Positions 8,652 to 16,379 of a DNA stretch of 64,000 bases are shown piece after piece; the first letter of the stretch is position 1; each line of letters begins with the position of its first letter. Source of the DNA: Salana multivorans (lineage in GTDB: Bacteria; Actinomycetota; Actinomycetes; Actinomycetales; Beutenbergiaceae). The stretch covers positions 1,798,001-1,862,000 of the forward strand of contig NZ_RKHQ01000001.1 of NCBI RefSeq assembly GCF_003751805.1. Direction: 5' to 3'. A program made the translations under genes and the position numbers. The notes beneath the pieces are model-generated. The model had not been told where the DNA came from. It saw nothing but the letters and a program-made list of their open reading frames with translations, and made no database searches.

Positions 8652-9761
8652 TCAGTCGGCCTGGGCCGGCCCGCGGTCGCGCGTCGGCGCGCGCTCGGGG
8701 TCGCGCTCCGAGGCGCGCTCGGGGTCGCGGGACGGGTCGGAGGAGAGGCGCACGACGAGCTCGGGCGCGAACTGGACCTCGGGCGCGGGGCGGCCCGCGT
8801 CGTCCGCGCCGGCGTCGCTCGCGTTCAGGGTGAGCAGGAGGTCGGCGGCGGACCAGCCGATCTGGTGCGTCGGCTGCCGGATGGTGGTGAGCGGCACCAT
8901 GAGCATGCTCGCGAACGGCACGTCGTCATACCCGACGACCGCCATCTGACCCGGGACGGAGACGCCGGCGCGCAGCAGCGTGCGCAGCGCGCCGAGCGCG
9001 AGGAGGTCGTTGACGCAGAAGATGCCGGTGGGACGCCACTGCTCCTGCCGGGCGAGCAGGCGGTGCGCCACCTCCTCGCCCTCGTCGGCGTTGAGCGCGG
9101 GGACGGGCACCTCGACGAGGACCTCGTCGGGGTCGAGCCCCGCGTCGGCGACGGCCAGGCGGGCGCCGACGACGCGGTCGACGCACTGGCGGATCGTGCT
9201 CGGGCCCGTGACGACGGCGATCCGGCGGTGGCCGAGGTCGAGCAGGTGCTGGACGGCGAGGCGGCCGCCCAGCACGTCGTCGACGGCGACGGTCGGGAAG
9301 CCGGTGCCGAGCCCCGCGTCCATGAGCACGACGGGGGTCCCGCGGCGGCGGAGCGCCTCGTACTGGTCGAGGTCGTCGCTCGAGGGGGTGACGAGGATGC
9401 CGCGGACGCCGTGCTGCTCCAGGAGCACCAGCCGCTCGGACTCGCGCGACGGCAGCTCGTCCGACGAGGCGACGATGAGCGCGATCCCCTCCGGCGTGAG
9501 CCGGTCCTCGATGCCGCGCGTGACGGCGGTGAAGAACGGGTTGCCGAGGTCGAGGACGACGGCGCCGACGCTCTGTGCCACGCCGGCGCGGAGCTGGCGG
9601 GCGGAGCCGCTCGGGACGAACTCGAGCTGCGCGATCGCCCGCTCGACGCGCTCCCGGGTGGCCGGCGAGACGCGGCCCGGGCGGTTGAGGACGTTGCTCA
9701 CCGTCCCGACCGAGACGCCGGCGAGGCGCGCGACGTCCGTGACTGACGGGCGAGACCTCAT
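8652..9761 (-). CDS. LacI-family transcriptional regulator
   Basis: This 369-residue LacI/GalR repressor has the helix-turn-helix TDVARLAGVSVGTVSNVLN at about residues 8-26, a hinge region (GSARQLRAG) and a complete ligand domain (VVLDLGNPFFTAV at the domain start, GYDDVPFASMLMVPLTTIRQP near the end). The C-terminal 25 residues are an acidic/arginine-rich tail (SERDPERAPTRDRGP) that appears to be a lineage extension. The ATG at 9761 has AGGAG eight to nine bases upstream. It lies between CE12 (96 bases upstream) and another LacI gene (90 bases downstream), all leftward. Two LacI genes in tandem may split control of rhamnose and of rhamnogalacturonan fragments; that is speculative. Confidence 0.88.
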   Translation of the reverse strand: MRSRPSVTDVARLAGVSVGTVSNVLNRPGRVSPATRERVERAIAQLEFVPSGSARQLRAGVAQSVGAVVLDLGNPFFTAVTRGIEDRLTPEGIALIVASSDELPSRESERLVLLEQHGVRGILVTPSSDDLDQYEALRRRGTPVVLMDAGLGTGFPTVAVDDVLGGRLAVQHLLDLGHRRIAVVTGPSTIRQCVDRVVGARLAVADAGLDPDEVLVEVPVPALNADEGEEVAHRLLARQEQWRPTGIFCVNDLLALGALRTLLRAGVSVPGQMAVVGYDDVPFASMLMVPLTTIRQPTHQIGWSAADLLLTLNASDAGADDAGRPAPEVQFAPELVVRLSSDPSRDPERASERDPERAPTRDRGPAQAD

Positions 9762-9857
9762 GGCTGGCTCCTGGCTGGTCGGACGGTGCGAGGTGATCGT
9801 ATCGGCGCGCGTCGCGTTGGGGCTCGCGGGGTGGCTCGTGCTGAGGCTCGCGGGTGG

Positions 9858-10544
9858 CTACGGCCGGTGGGTCCAGGAGCCGAGCGGGGCCACGTCGTCG
9901 TCGAGCCCGAGGATGGCGCGGAACTCCTGCGCGACGTAGGCCGCGACCGTGCGCGCGCCGGCCGCGCCGAAGTGGGTGTGGTCGGGGGAGCCGTCGTCGG
10001 GGTTGCGGTGGCCGAACAGCCGCTCGCTCCCGGCCGGACCCAGGTGCTGGTAGAGCCACCGGGTGAAGACGGTGAGGTCGATGAGGGGGACGTCGGCGTC
10101 GCGGGCGAGGCGCCGGACGGCGCGGGGGTAGGGGCCGTGCGAGACGCGCAGCTCGCCCGCGTCGGTGAACAGGCACCGCTCGACGCTGGTCAGCAGCACC
10201 GGGCGTCCGCCGCGGTCCCCGACCTGCGCGACGAAGCGGGCGAGGTTGGCGCGGTAGCCGCCCTCGGCGTCCAGGGACTCCTCCTTCTGGTCGTTGTGAC
10301 CGAACTGGATGAGGACGAGGTCGCCGGGCTCGATCGCGTCCAGCGTCGCTCGCCACCGGCCGTCGGCGACGAAGGACGCGGTGGTCGCGCCGCCGATCGC
10401 GCGGTTGGCGACGGGCAGGTCGACGTACTCGTGCAGGGCCGCGCCCCAGCCGGCGACGCCGGTGTCGTCGAGCGGCCCTGGCGCGACCGTGGAGTCCCCG
10501 GCGAGGTGGATGGTGCGGGTGGTGGCCGGGGTCGAGGTCGACAT
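9858..10544 (-). CDS. CE12-type rhamnogalacturonan acetylesterase (SGNH hydrolase)
   Basis: This 228-residue SGNH hydrolase resembles carbohydrate esterase family 12 (RhgT/YesT/YesY), which removes acetyl groups from rhamnogalacturonan. Block I is LAGDSTVAPG with nucleophile Ser18. The oxyanion residues are the glycine in IGGATTAS and the asparagine in QFGHNDQ. The catalytic Asp/His come from SPDHTHFGAAG. No signal peptide is present, so it would deacetylate imported oligosaccharides. No Shine-Dalgarno is visible: TACCGT (10551-10556) lies six bases before the ATG, so the message is probably leaderless. The operator TGTAACGATTCA lies between its -35 and -10. Another esterase substrate cannot be excluded. 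Confidence 0.85.
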   Translation of the reverse strand: MSTSTPATTRTIHLAGDSTVAPGPLDDTGVAGWGAALHEYVDLPVANRAIGGATTASFVADGRWRATLDAIEPGDLVLIQFGHNDQKEESLDAEGGYRANLARFVAQVGDRGGRPVLLTSVERCLFTDAGELRVSHGPYPRAVRRLARDADVPLIDLTVFTRWLYQHLGPAGSERLFGHRNPDDGSPDHTHFGAAGARTVAAYVAQEFRAILGLDDDVAPLGSWTHRP

Positions 10545-10550
10545 GGGGTC

Positions 10551-10580
10551 ACGGTAGGAGTGAATCGTTACAGTCGTCAA
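10551..10580 (-). promoter_or_regulatory. Promoter of CE12, apparently leaderless
   Basis: Read on the minus strand, TTGACG (10575-10580) and TACCGT (10551-10556) are 18 bases apart. The -10 ends six bases before the ATG at 10544, so transcription should begin at or next to the start codon. Confidence 0.6.
10561..10572. promoter_or_regulatory. Operator-like site TGTAACGATTCA (minus strand) in the CE12 promoter
   Basis: This is a two-mismatch version of the TGAAWCGATTCA palindrome, placed exactly between the -35 and -10 elements of the CE12 gene. A bound repressor would block polymerase. Confidence 0.6.
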
Positions 10581-10805
10581 CGAGACCGGCTCTTGTGGTG
10601 GGGCGGGTGAGATCGGTGCGCGGGCGGGCGCGGTGGGTGGGTGCGGCGACGTGGTCGCGTCGGGCGGGCGCGGCGACGTGGTCGCCGTGGCGTCGGCCGC
10701 CAGGGCCGGCCCGGCCCGGCTGGGCTGGCCCGGCTGGGCTGGCCCGGACGGGCGGGCGGTCGACCGGCTCTGTCGAGCGCGGACGATCGGTGGCACCCTA
10801 CGCAG

Positions 10806-11369
10806 ATGAGGCAGCTTCGGTACTCGATCAACGTCACCCTCGACGGCTGTTGTCACCACGAGGCGGGGCTCCCGCCGGACGAGGATTCGATGCGCTACTG
10901 GACCGACCAGATGGCGCGCGCCGACGCTCTGCTGCTCGGCCGGGTGACGTACCAGATGATGGAGTCGGCCTGGCGCCGGCCGGTCACGGGTGACTGGCCG
11001 GACTGGATGCAGGAGTGGGACCTGCCGTTCGCCGCCGCGATCGATGGGGCGAGGAAGTACGTCGTGTCGAGCACGCTGGAGCGCGTCGACTGGAACGCCG
11101 AGCTGCTGCGCGGCGACCTGGAGCTCGCGGTTCGACGGCTCAAGGAGACTCCGGGCGAGGGGGACCTGTGGGTCGGCGGCGTGACGCTCCCCCTGGCGCT
11201 GGCGGACCTCGGGCTGATCGACGAGTACGAGCTTCTCGTCCACCCGGTTCTCGCCGGCCACGGGCCGACCCTGCTCGCCGGCCTGCGCGAGCGCATCCGG
11301 CTCGAGCTGGTCGACCGTCGGGAGCTGCCGTCGGGCGCGGTCGCTGTTCGACTCCGGCCCGCGCGGTAG
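10806..11369 (+). CDS. DHFR-like / RibD C-terminal domain family protein
   Basis: This 187-residue protein has the dihydrofolate-reductase-like fold of the RibD C-terminal domain family (YwjB/YyaP-type). It begins RQLRYSINVTLDG, has DALLLGRVTYQMM in the first half, and carries the nucleotide-binding-like glycine stretch DLWVGGVTLPLALADLGLID. Family members are often annotated as dihydrofolate reductases but most are untested and may reduce other substrates with NADPH. The ATG at 10806 is the natural start for the fold; no clear Shine-Dalgarno precedes it. It faces away from CE12 and is not part of the sugar pathways around it, so it looks like an unrelated resident gene. Confidence 0.8.
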   Translation: MRQLRYSINVTLDGCCHHEAGLPPDEDSMRYWTDQMARADALLLGRVTYQMMESAWRRPVTGDWPDWMQEWDLPFAAAIDGARKYVVSSTLERVDWNAELLRGDLELAVRRLKETPGEGDLWVGGVTLPLALADLGLIDEYELLVHPVLAGHGPTLLAGLRERIRLELVDRRELPSGAVAVRLRPAR

Positions 11370-11664
11370 GTCGCCCCTGGTCGAGGTGCCCGCGGCGGCG
11401 TGACGGTGGCCGCGGCGGCGTGACGGTGGCCGCGGGGCTCGCGGTGGCCACCGTGAGGCCGGGTGCTCGGGTCGATCCGCACCGGCGATGGCCGCGGCGG
11501 TCGTGGTGGTCACCGTGCTGCCGGCTGCCGGGGCTGACGCGATGCGGGGGCCCCGTGGCTGCTGGGCCGGGCTGGTGGTGGCCATGGGGGTCCTTCTGGC
11601 CGCGGTGGTGCTGGGTGCTTGAGTCGATCCGGTCCGGTGGTGGTCATGGCCGTCGATCCGGGCT

Positions 11665-11850
11665 GGTGGTGGCCGCGGGGGTCGTGGTGGCCACTGTGGG
11701 GCCGGGTGTTCGCGTGGATCCGGTCCGGTGGTGGCCACGGGGGTCGTGGTGGCCACGGTGGGGCCGGGTGTTCGCGTGGATCCGGTCCGGTGGTGGCCAC
11801 GGGGCTCGCAGTGGCCACGGTGGGGCCGGGTGTCCGGGTTGATCCGGTCC
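11665..11850. repeat. 62-bp tandem repeat, three full copies with degenerate flanks
   Basis: Copies start at 11665, 11727 and 11789 (exact 62-base spacing), with decayed copies on both sides. Each begins GGTGGTGGCC and ends near GATCCGGTCC. The period is not a multiple of three. Each unit carries the self-complementary GTGGCCAC or a close variant. Confidence 0.85.
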
Positions 11851-12079
11851 GGTGGTGGTCATGGCTGTTGGGGCGCGCTGGTGGTGGCCGCGGGGCTCGC
11901 AGTGGCCACGGTGGGGCCGGATGTCGGGGGTGAAGCGGTCGGGTGGTGGCCACCGGGGCCCTGGTGTCCACGGGGGCCCTGCTGGCCACCGGGGGCACTG
12001 ATGGCCACGGGGCCCCGATGGCCACGGGGCGGCGCCGGGCGAGACCGCCCCGGCCGGCGCCGCCCAGTCGTGGGACGTG

Positions 12080-12109
12080 TTGACACCAGAATCTGCCGAC
12101 CCGTACGCT
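12080..12109 (+). promoter_or_regulatory. Promoter of the rhaIBDM operon
   Basis: TTGACA (12080-12085) and TACGCT (12104-12109) are 18 bases apart. The predicted transcription start lies within the operator that follows directly. Confidence 0.7.
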
Positions 12110-12110
12110 A

Positions 12111-12122
12111 TGAAACGATTCA
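12111..12122. promoter_or_regulatory. Operator TGAAACGATTCA at the rhaI transcription start
   Basis: This is identical to the 12-mer before the fused rhamnose enzyme at 32300. It is a near-perfect palindrome centred on CG, the typical form of a LacI-family operator, and sits one base after the -10 hexamer. Confidence 0.7.
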
Positions 12123-12226
12123 CACACACCCGACCCGTGGCGAGTGCTCGACCCCCGAGCAGGCGACCGGGGCGTGGCTTCCCGCGCGGCGGAGCGTCCG
12201 CCCGACCCGGATCGAGGTACGTCATC

Positions 12227-13390
12227 GTGGATATCGACGCCGTCAAGGACGCGCTCGCCGCCCAGGCCATCGAGGTCCCCTCGTGGGCCTACGGCAACTC
12301 CGGCACGCGGTTCAAGGTGTTCGGCTCGCCCGGCACGCCTCGCGACCCGTTCGAGAAGATCGCGGACGCCGCCCAGGTCAACCTCTTCACCGGTGCCGCC
12401 CCGCGCGTCTCGCTGCACATCCCGTGGGACCGCGTCGACGACCTCGCCGCCCTCGCGCAGTACGCCCGCGACCTCGGCGTCGAGATCGGCACCATCAACT
12501 CCAACGTCTTCCAGGACGACGACTACCGCCTCGGCTCGCTCACCAACGCCGACGCCGCCATCCGCGCCAAGGCCGTCGCCCACCACCTCGAGTGCCTCGA
12601 CGTGATGCGCGAGACCGGCTCGAGGGACCTGAAGATCTGGCTGCCCGACGGCACCAACTACCCGGGCCAGGACTCGATCCGCGCGCGGCAGGACCGGCTT
12701 GCCGACGGCCTCGCCGAGATCTACGCCGCCCTGCGCCCGGACGAGCGGCTCCTCCTGGAGTACAAGTTCTTCGAGCCGTACTTCTACACGACGGACGTCC
12801 CGGACTGGGGCACGTCCCTCGTCCACTGCCTCGAGCTCGGCGACCAGGCCATGGTCGTGCTCGACACGGGCCACCACGCCCCCGGCACCAACATCGAGTT
12901 CATCGTCGCGCAGCTCCTGCGGCTCGACCGGCTCGGCGCGTTCGACTTCAACTCCCGCTTCTACGCGGACGACGACCTCATCGTCGGCGCCGCCGACCCG
13001 TTCCAGCTCTTCCGGATCATGCACGAGATCGTCCAGGCCGGCGCCCTCGACCCCGCGGTCGGCGTCAACTTCATGCTCGACCAGTGCCACAACATCGAGG
13101 ACAAGATCCCCGGCCAGATCCGGTCGATCATGAACGTCCAGGAGGCGACGGCCAAGGCGCTCCTCGTCGACGCCGACGCCCTCGCCGACGCGCAGGTCGC
13201 CGGTGACGTCCTCGGGGCCAACGCGATCCTCATGGACGCCTACGCCACCGACGTGCGCCCGCTCGTCGCGCAGGTCCGCGAGGAGAAGGGCCTCGACCCC
13301 GACCCGATGCGCGCCTACGCCGCCTCCGGCTACGCCGAGCGGATCGCGGCCGAGCGGGTCGGCGGCCAGCAGGCGAGCTGGGGCGCCTGA
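12227..13390 (+). CDS. rhaI: L-rhamnose isomerase (RhaI type)
   Basis: This 387-residue protein interconverts L-rhamnose and L-rhamnulose, the first step of rhamnose use. It is the xylose-isomerase-barrel type known from Pseudomonas stutzeri and many actinobacteria, not the E. coli RhaA type. Metal-binding and active-site segments are visible in order: WLPDGTNYPGQ, LLEYKFFEPYFYTTDVPDWG, VLDTGHHAPGTNIEF and FDFNSRFYADDD. The GTG at 12227 is chosen because GAGG lies nine bases upstream and the protein aligns from MDIDAVKDAL; upstream in-frame ATGs would place the operator inside the gene. It leads the operon rhaI-rhaB-rhaD-rhaM. Confidence 0.93.
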   Translation: MDIDAVKDALAAQAIEVPSWAYGNSGTRFKVFGSPGTPRDPFEKIADAAQVNLFTGAAPRVSLHIPWDRVDDLAALAQYARDLGVEIGTINSNVFQDDDYRLGSLTNADAAIRAKAVAHHLECLDVMRETGSRDLKIWLPDGTNYPGQDSIRARQDRLADGLAEIYAALRPDERLLLEYKFFEPYFYTTDVPDWGTSLVHCLELGDQAMVVLDTGHHAPGTNIEFIVAQLLRLDRLGAFDFNSRFYADDDLIVGAADPFQLFRIMHEIVQAGALDPAVGVNFMLDQCHNIEDKIPGQIRSIMNVQEATAKALLVDADALADAQVAGDVLGANAILMDAYATDVRPLVAQVREEKGLDPDPMRAYAASGYAERIAAERVGGQQASWGA

Positions 13391-13395
13391 CCCCC

Positions 13396-15180
13396 ATGTC
13401 CGACGGCTCCACCGACCGCCCCGCCGATCCCGACCCACCGGGCCCGACCGACCCACCGGGCCCGACGGCCCCGTCCGCCGCACCCGCCCCGACCTGCCGC
13501 GCCTTCGCCGCCGTCGACCTCGGCGCGACGTCCGGTCGCGTCATCGTCGGCGAGGTCACGGGCGGGCCGGGGAGCGAGCGCGTCGAGCTGACCGAGGTCG
13601 CGCGGTTCGCGAACGAGCCCGTCCTCCTCCCGCCGACCCGCGGCGACGGCCCGGAGGTCCTCACCTGGGACCTCCCGGCGCTGTGGCGCGGCATCCTCGA
13701 CGGGCTGCGCGACGCGGTCGCCCGGTTCGGCCGGCTCGCCGGCGTCGGGATCGACTCCTGGGCTGTCGACTACGGGATCGTCGACGACGCCGGGCGGCTC
13801 CTCGCCGCCCCCGTCTGCTACCGCGACGCCCGCACGACGCCCGTGCTCGCGCGCGTCTTCGACCGCGTTCCGGCCCCCGACCAGTACGCCGTCAACGGGC
13901 TCCAGGTCCAGCCGTTCACCACGGCGTTCCAGCTCCTCGCCGACCCCGTCGTCGCGACCCGCGTCGCGAGCACCCCGACGGACGGGGGCGCCGCGGCGCC
14001 GACCGCCCGCCCCCCGATCAGCGACGCCACCGGCGGCGGCCACCCGGCCGGCACCCCCGCCGGTGGCGCTCGCGTCCTCCTCCTGCCCGATCTTCTCGGC
14101 GCCTGGCTCACCGGCGTCGAGCGCGCGGAGCTCACCAACGCCTCGACCACCGGGCTGCTGGACGCCGCCACCCGGACCTGGTCGACGGACCTCCTCGCCC
14201 GGTTCGGCCTGCCGTCGGACCTGCTGCCCGACCTCGTGGCACCCGGCGAGCTCCTCGGTGCGGTCCGCCCGGCGATCGCGGCGCGGCTCGGGCTCGAGCG
14301 GCAGGCGACGCTGCCCGTCTGGACGGTCGGCTCGCACGACACGGCCTCCGCCGTCGTCGCCGTCCCGCTCAGCACGCCGAGCGCCGCCTACGTCTCGTGC
14401 GGCACCTGGTCGCTCGTCGGGCTGGAGCTGCCCGAGCCCGTCCTGACCGAGGCCTCGCGCGCCGCGAACGTGACGAACGAGGCGGGCGTCGACGGCACGG
14501 TCCGCTACCTCAAGAACGTCATGGGCCTGTGGGTCCTGTCCGAGGCGCTGCGCTGGTACGCGAGCGTCGGCGAGCCCGTCCAGCTCGCCGACGCCCTCGC
14601 CGCGGCCCGCGCGGTGCGGCCCCTGCGGACCGTCGTCGACATCGACGACGCCACCCTCCTGCCGCCCGGCGACATGCCGGGCCGCCTCGCCGTGCTCGCC
14701 CGTGCGACGGGTCAGCCCGTCCCGTCCGACGTCGGCGAGGTCGTGCGGTGCATCCTCGACTCGCTCGCGCTCGCCTACCGGCGCAGCGTCCGCGAGGTCG
14801 GGACGCTGGCCGGGCGCGAGGTCGACGTCGTCCACGTGGTCGGCGGCGGCGTGCACAACGCGGACCTCATGCAGCTCGCGGCCGACGCGCTCGGCGTGCC
14901 CGTCGTCGCCGGCCCCGCCGAGGGCGCGGCGCTGGGCAACGTCCTCGTCCAGGCGCGCGCCGCCGGACTCCTGGCGGGGACGCTGGCCGACCTGCGCCGC
15001 GTCGTCGAGCGCTCGACCACGCTCGTCACGTTCACCCCCGGCGCGACCGGCGGCGCCGGCGCCGCGGCGTGGGACGACGCCGAGACCCGGGCGCACGGCG
15101 GCGCCCCCACCGACCCGATCGACGACCCGCGGCCATCCCGCGGGCGTCACCCGTCCGCGACCACCCAGGAGCGACCATGA
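13396..15180 (+). CDS. rhaB: Rhamnulokinase
   Basis: This 594-residue FGGY-family kinase phosphorylates L-rhamnulose at O1. The ATPase fold begins FAAVDLGATSGRVIVGEV near residue 36, with substrate-loop GIDSWAVDYGIVD, GSHDTASAV, and the C-terminal adenosine motif VHVVGGGVHNADLMQLAADA. It is longer than E. coli RhaB (489) because of a proline-rich N-terminal tail of about 33 residues (PGPTDPPGPT), an Ala/Gly/Pro-rich insertion at about 194-223 just before LLLPDLLGAWLTG, and a disordered C-terminus. No good Shine-Dalgarno precedes the ATG at 13396, so a later start is possible. Its stop overlaps the rhaD start (ATGA). Confidence 0.92.
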   Translation: MSDGSTDRPADPDPPGPTDPPGPTAPSAAPAPTCRAFAAVDLGATSGRVIVGEVTGGPGSERVELTEVARFANEPVLLPPTRGDGPEVLTWDLPALWRGILDGLRDAVARFGRLAGVGIDSWAVDYGIVDDAGRLLAAPVCYRDARTTPVLARVFDRVPAPDQYAVNGLQVQPFTTAFQLLADPVVATRVASTPTDGGAAAPTARPPISDATGGGHPAGTPAGGARVLLLPDLLGAWLTGVERAELTNASTTGLLDAATRTWSTDLLARFGLPSDLLPDLVAPGELLGAVRPAIAARLGLERQATLPVWTVGSHDTASAVVAVPLSTPSAAYVSCGTWSLVGLELPEPVLTEASRAANVTNEAGVDGTVRYLKNVMGLWVLSEALRWYASVGEPVQLADALAAARAVRPLRTVVDIDDATLLPPGDMPGRLAVLARATGQPVPSDVGEVVRCILDSLALAYRRSVREVGTLAGREVDVVHVVGGGVHNADLMQLAADALGVPVVAGPAEGAALGNVLVQARAAGLLAGTLADLRRVVERSTTLVTFTPGATGGAGAAAWDDAETRAHGGAPTDPIDDPRPSRGRHPSATTQERP

Positions 15181-16004
15181 ACGACGACCACCCGATCCGC
15201 CCCAGCCTCGGGGAGACCCTCGACAGCATGGGCGAGGCCGGTGCCCGGATCAGCGAGATCGACGCGGCCGAGGCCGGCGCCGGCAACATCTCCGTCTACC
15301 TCGGCTGGGACACCGAGGTGCGCCGCCGGTTCCCGATCGCCGAGGAGATCGAGCTGCCGCTGGCGGCCCCGCACCTCGTCGGCGGGACGCTGCTCGTCAC
15401 CGGCTCCGGCCGGCGGCTGCGGCAGATCGTCGCCGACCCCGAGGCCTGCGTCGCCGCCGTCAAGGTGCACGACGACGGCCTGCACGCCACGATGTACACC
15501 TCCCCGAAGCGGCTGTTCGAGCGGCTGACCAGCGAGTTCAACTCCCACCTCGGCGTGCACGAGGACCAGGTCGCGCGTCGGGGCGTCGCGTTCCAGGCCG
15601 TGGTCCACGCGCAGCCGCCGCACCTCACCTACCTCTCGCACATCCCGGCCTACCAGGACACCGAGTACCTCAACCGGCACATCCTGCGCTGGGAGCCGGA
15701 GTCGATCGTCTCGCTCTCCCAGGGCGTCGAGGTGCTGCCGTTCTACATCCCCGGCTCGGAGCAGATGATGGCGGCGAACGTCGCGGGCCTGCGCGAGCGC
15801 GAGATCACGCTCTGGGGCAAGCACGGCGTCATGGCGCGGTCGGACCTGTCGGTGACGCGGGCCGTCGACCGGATCGAGTACGCCGAGACCGGCGCGAAGT
15901 ACGAGTACATGGACCTCGCCGCCGGACGTCTGGCCGAGGGGCTCACGCGCGAGGAGATCGCCTCCGTCGCGCGCGAGTTCGACATCGACTCGCCCTGGGT
16001 CTGA
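15177..16004 (+). CDS. rhaD: Rhamnulose-1-phosphate aldolase (class II)
   Basis: This 275-residue zinc aldolase splits L-rhamnulose-1-phosphate into DHAP and L-lactaldehyde. Length matches E. coli RhaD (274). The zinc ligands lie in VVHAQPPHLTYLSH and GKHGVMA, and the catalytic glutamate is in LTSEFNSHLG. The phosphate/glycine loop is near GAGNISVYLG. The ATG overlaps the rhaB stop by four bases. A second, unrelated-in-architecture enzyme for the same reaction is encoded at 32355, so the window has two routes for this step. Confidence 0.93.
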   Translation: MNDDHPIRPSLGETLDSMGEAGARISEIDAAEAGAGNISVYLGWDTEVRRRFPIAEEIELPLAAPHLVGGTLLVTGSGRRLRQIVADPEACVAAVKVHDDGLHATMYTSPKRLFERLTSEFNSHLGVHEDQVARRGVAFQAVVHAQPPHLTYLSHIPAYQDTEYLNRHILRWEPESIVSLSQGVEVLPFYIPGSEQMMAANVAGLREREITLWGKHGVMARSDLSVTRAVDRIEYAETGAKYEYMDLAAGRLAEGLTREEIASVAREFDIDSPWV

Positions 16005-16013
16005 GGAGCCGGG

Positions 16014-16361
16014 ATGCCTCGCTACTGCTTCGTCTCGCGGGTCGCGCCCGAGCACCTCGCGGCGTACCGGGAGCGGCACGCCGCCGTCTGGCCCGAGATG
16101 CTCCGCGCCCTGCGTGACGCGGGCTGGCGCCACTACTCCCTGTTCCTGTCCGACGACGGGCTGCTCGTCGGGCAGTTCGAGGCGCAGGACCGGGAGGCCG
16201 CCCAGGCCGCGATGGCCGCGACCGAGGTGAACGCGCGCTGGCAGGCCGAGATGGCCCGGCTGTTCGTCGGCGACGGGAGCCCCGACGAGGAGTTCGTCTA
16301 CCTGCCCGAGGTGTTCAACCTCGAGGAGCAGCTCGCCGCAGCTGACGAGTCGGGGGTCTGA
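16014..16361 (+). CDS. rhaM: L-rhamnose mutarotase
   Basis: This 115-residue ferredoxin-like protein interconverts the alpha and beta anomers of L-rhamnose, feeding the isomerase. Length and motifs fit the RhaM/YiiL family: a catalytic His in YRERHAAVWPEM, then WRHYSLFLSDDGLLVG and the conserved tail with EFVYLPEVFNL. The ATG at 16014 follows GAGGAG by about six bases and lies nine bases after the rhaD stop. It ends the operon and converges on the GH67 gene with only an 18-base gap. Confidence 0.92.
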   Translation: MPRYCFVSRVAPEHLAAYRERHAAVWPEMLRALRDAGWRHYSLFLSDDGLLVGQFEAQDREAAQAAMAATEVNARWQAEMARLFVGDGSPDEEFVYLPEVFNLEEQLAAADESGV

Positions 16362-16379
16362 CGGCGCCGCGCCCGCGCC

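Larger units (their letters stand above)
11370..12226. other. 857-bp non-coding stretch: tandem repeats, then the rhaI promoter
   Basis: The first 700 bases are strongly G-rich on the plus strand and built from variants of a phrase containing GTGGCCAC, with the best repeats at 11665-11850. Open frames that cross the region have no recognisable protein and the 62-bp period would shift frame at each copy, so I treat it as non-coding. The last 150 bases hold the rhaI promoter, operator and an untranslated leader of about 110 bases. Confidence 0.75.

Noticed and set aside
11665-11850. CRISPR array
   Set aside because: The copies are contiguous with no unique spacers, the unit is 62 bp, and no cas genes are nearby.
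11510-13483. Long minus-strand frame across the 62-bp repeats and rhaI
   Set aside because: It runs antisense to an unmistakable rhamnose isomerase and its upstream part is Pro/Arg repeat sequence with a period that changes frame.
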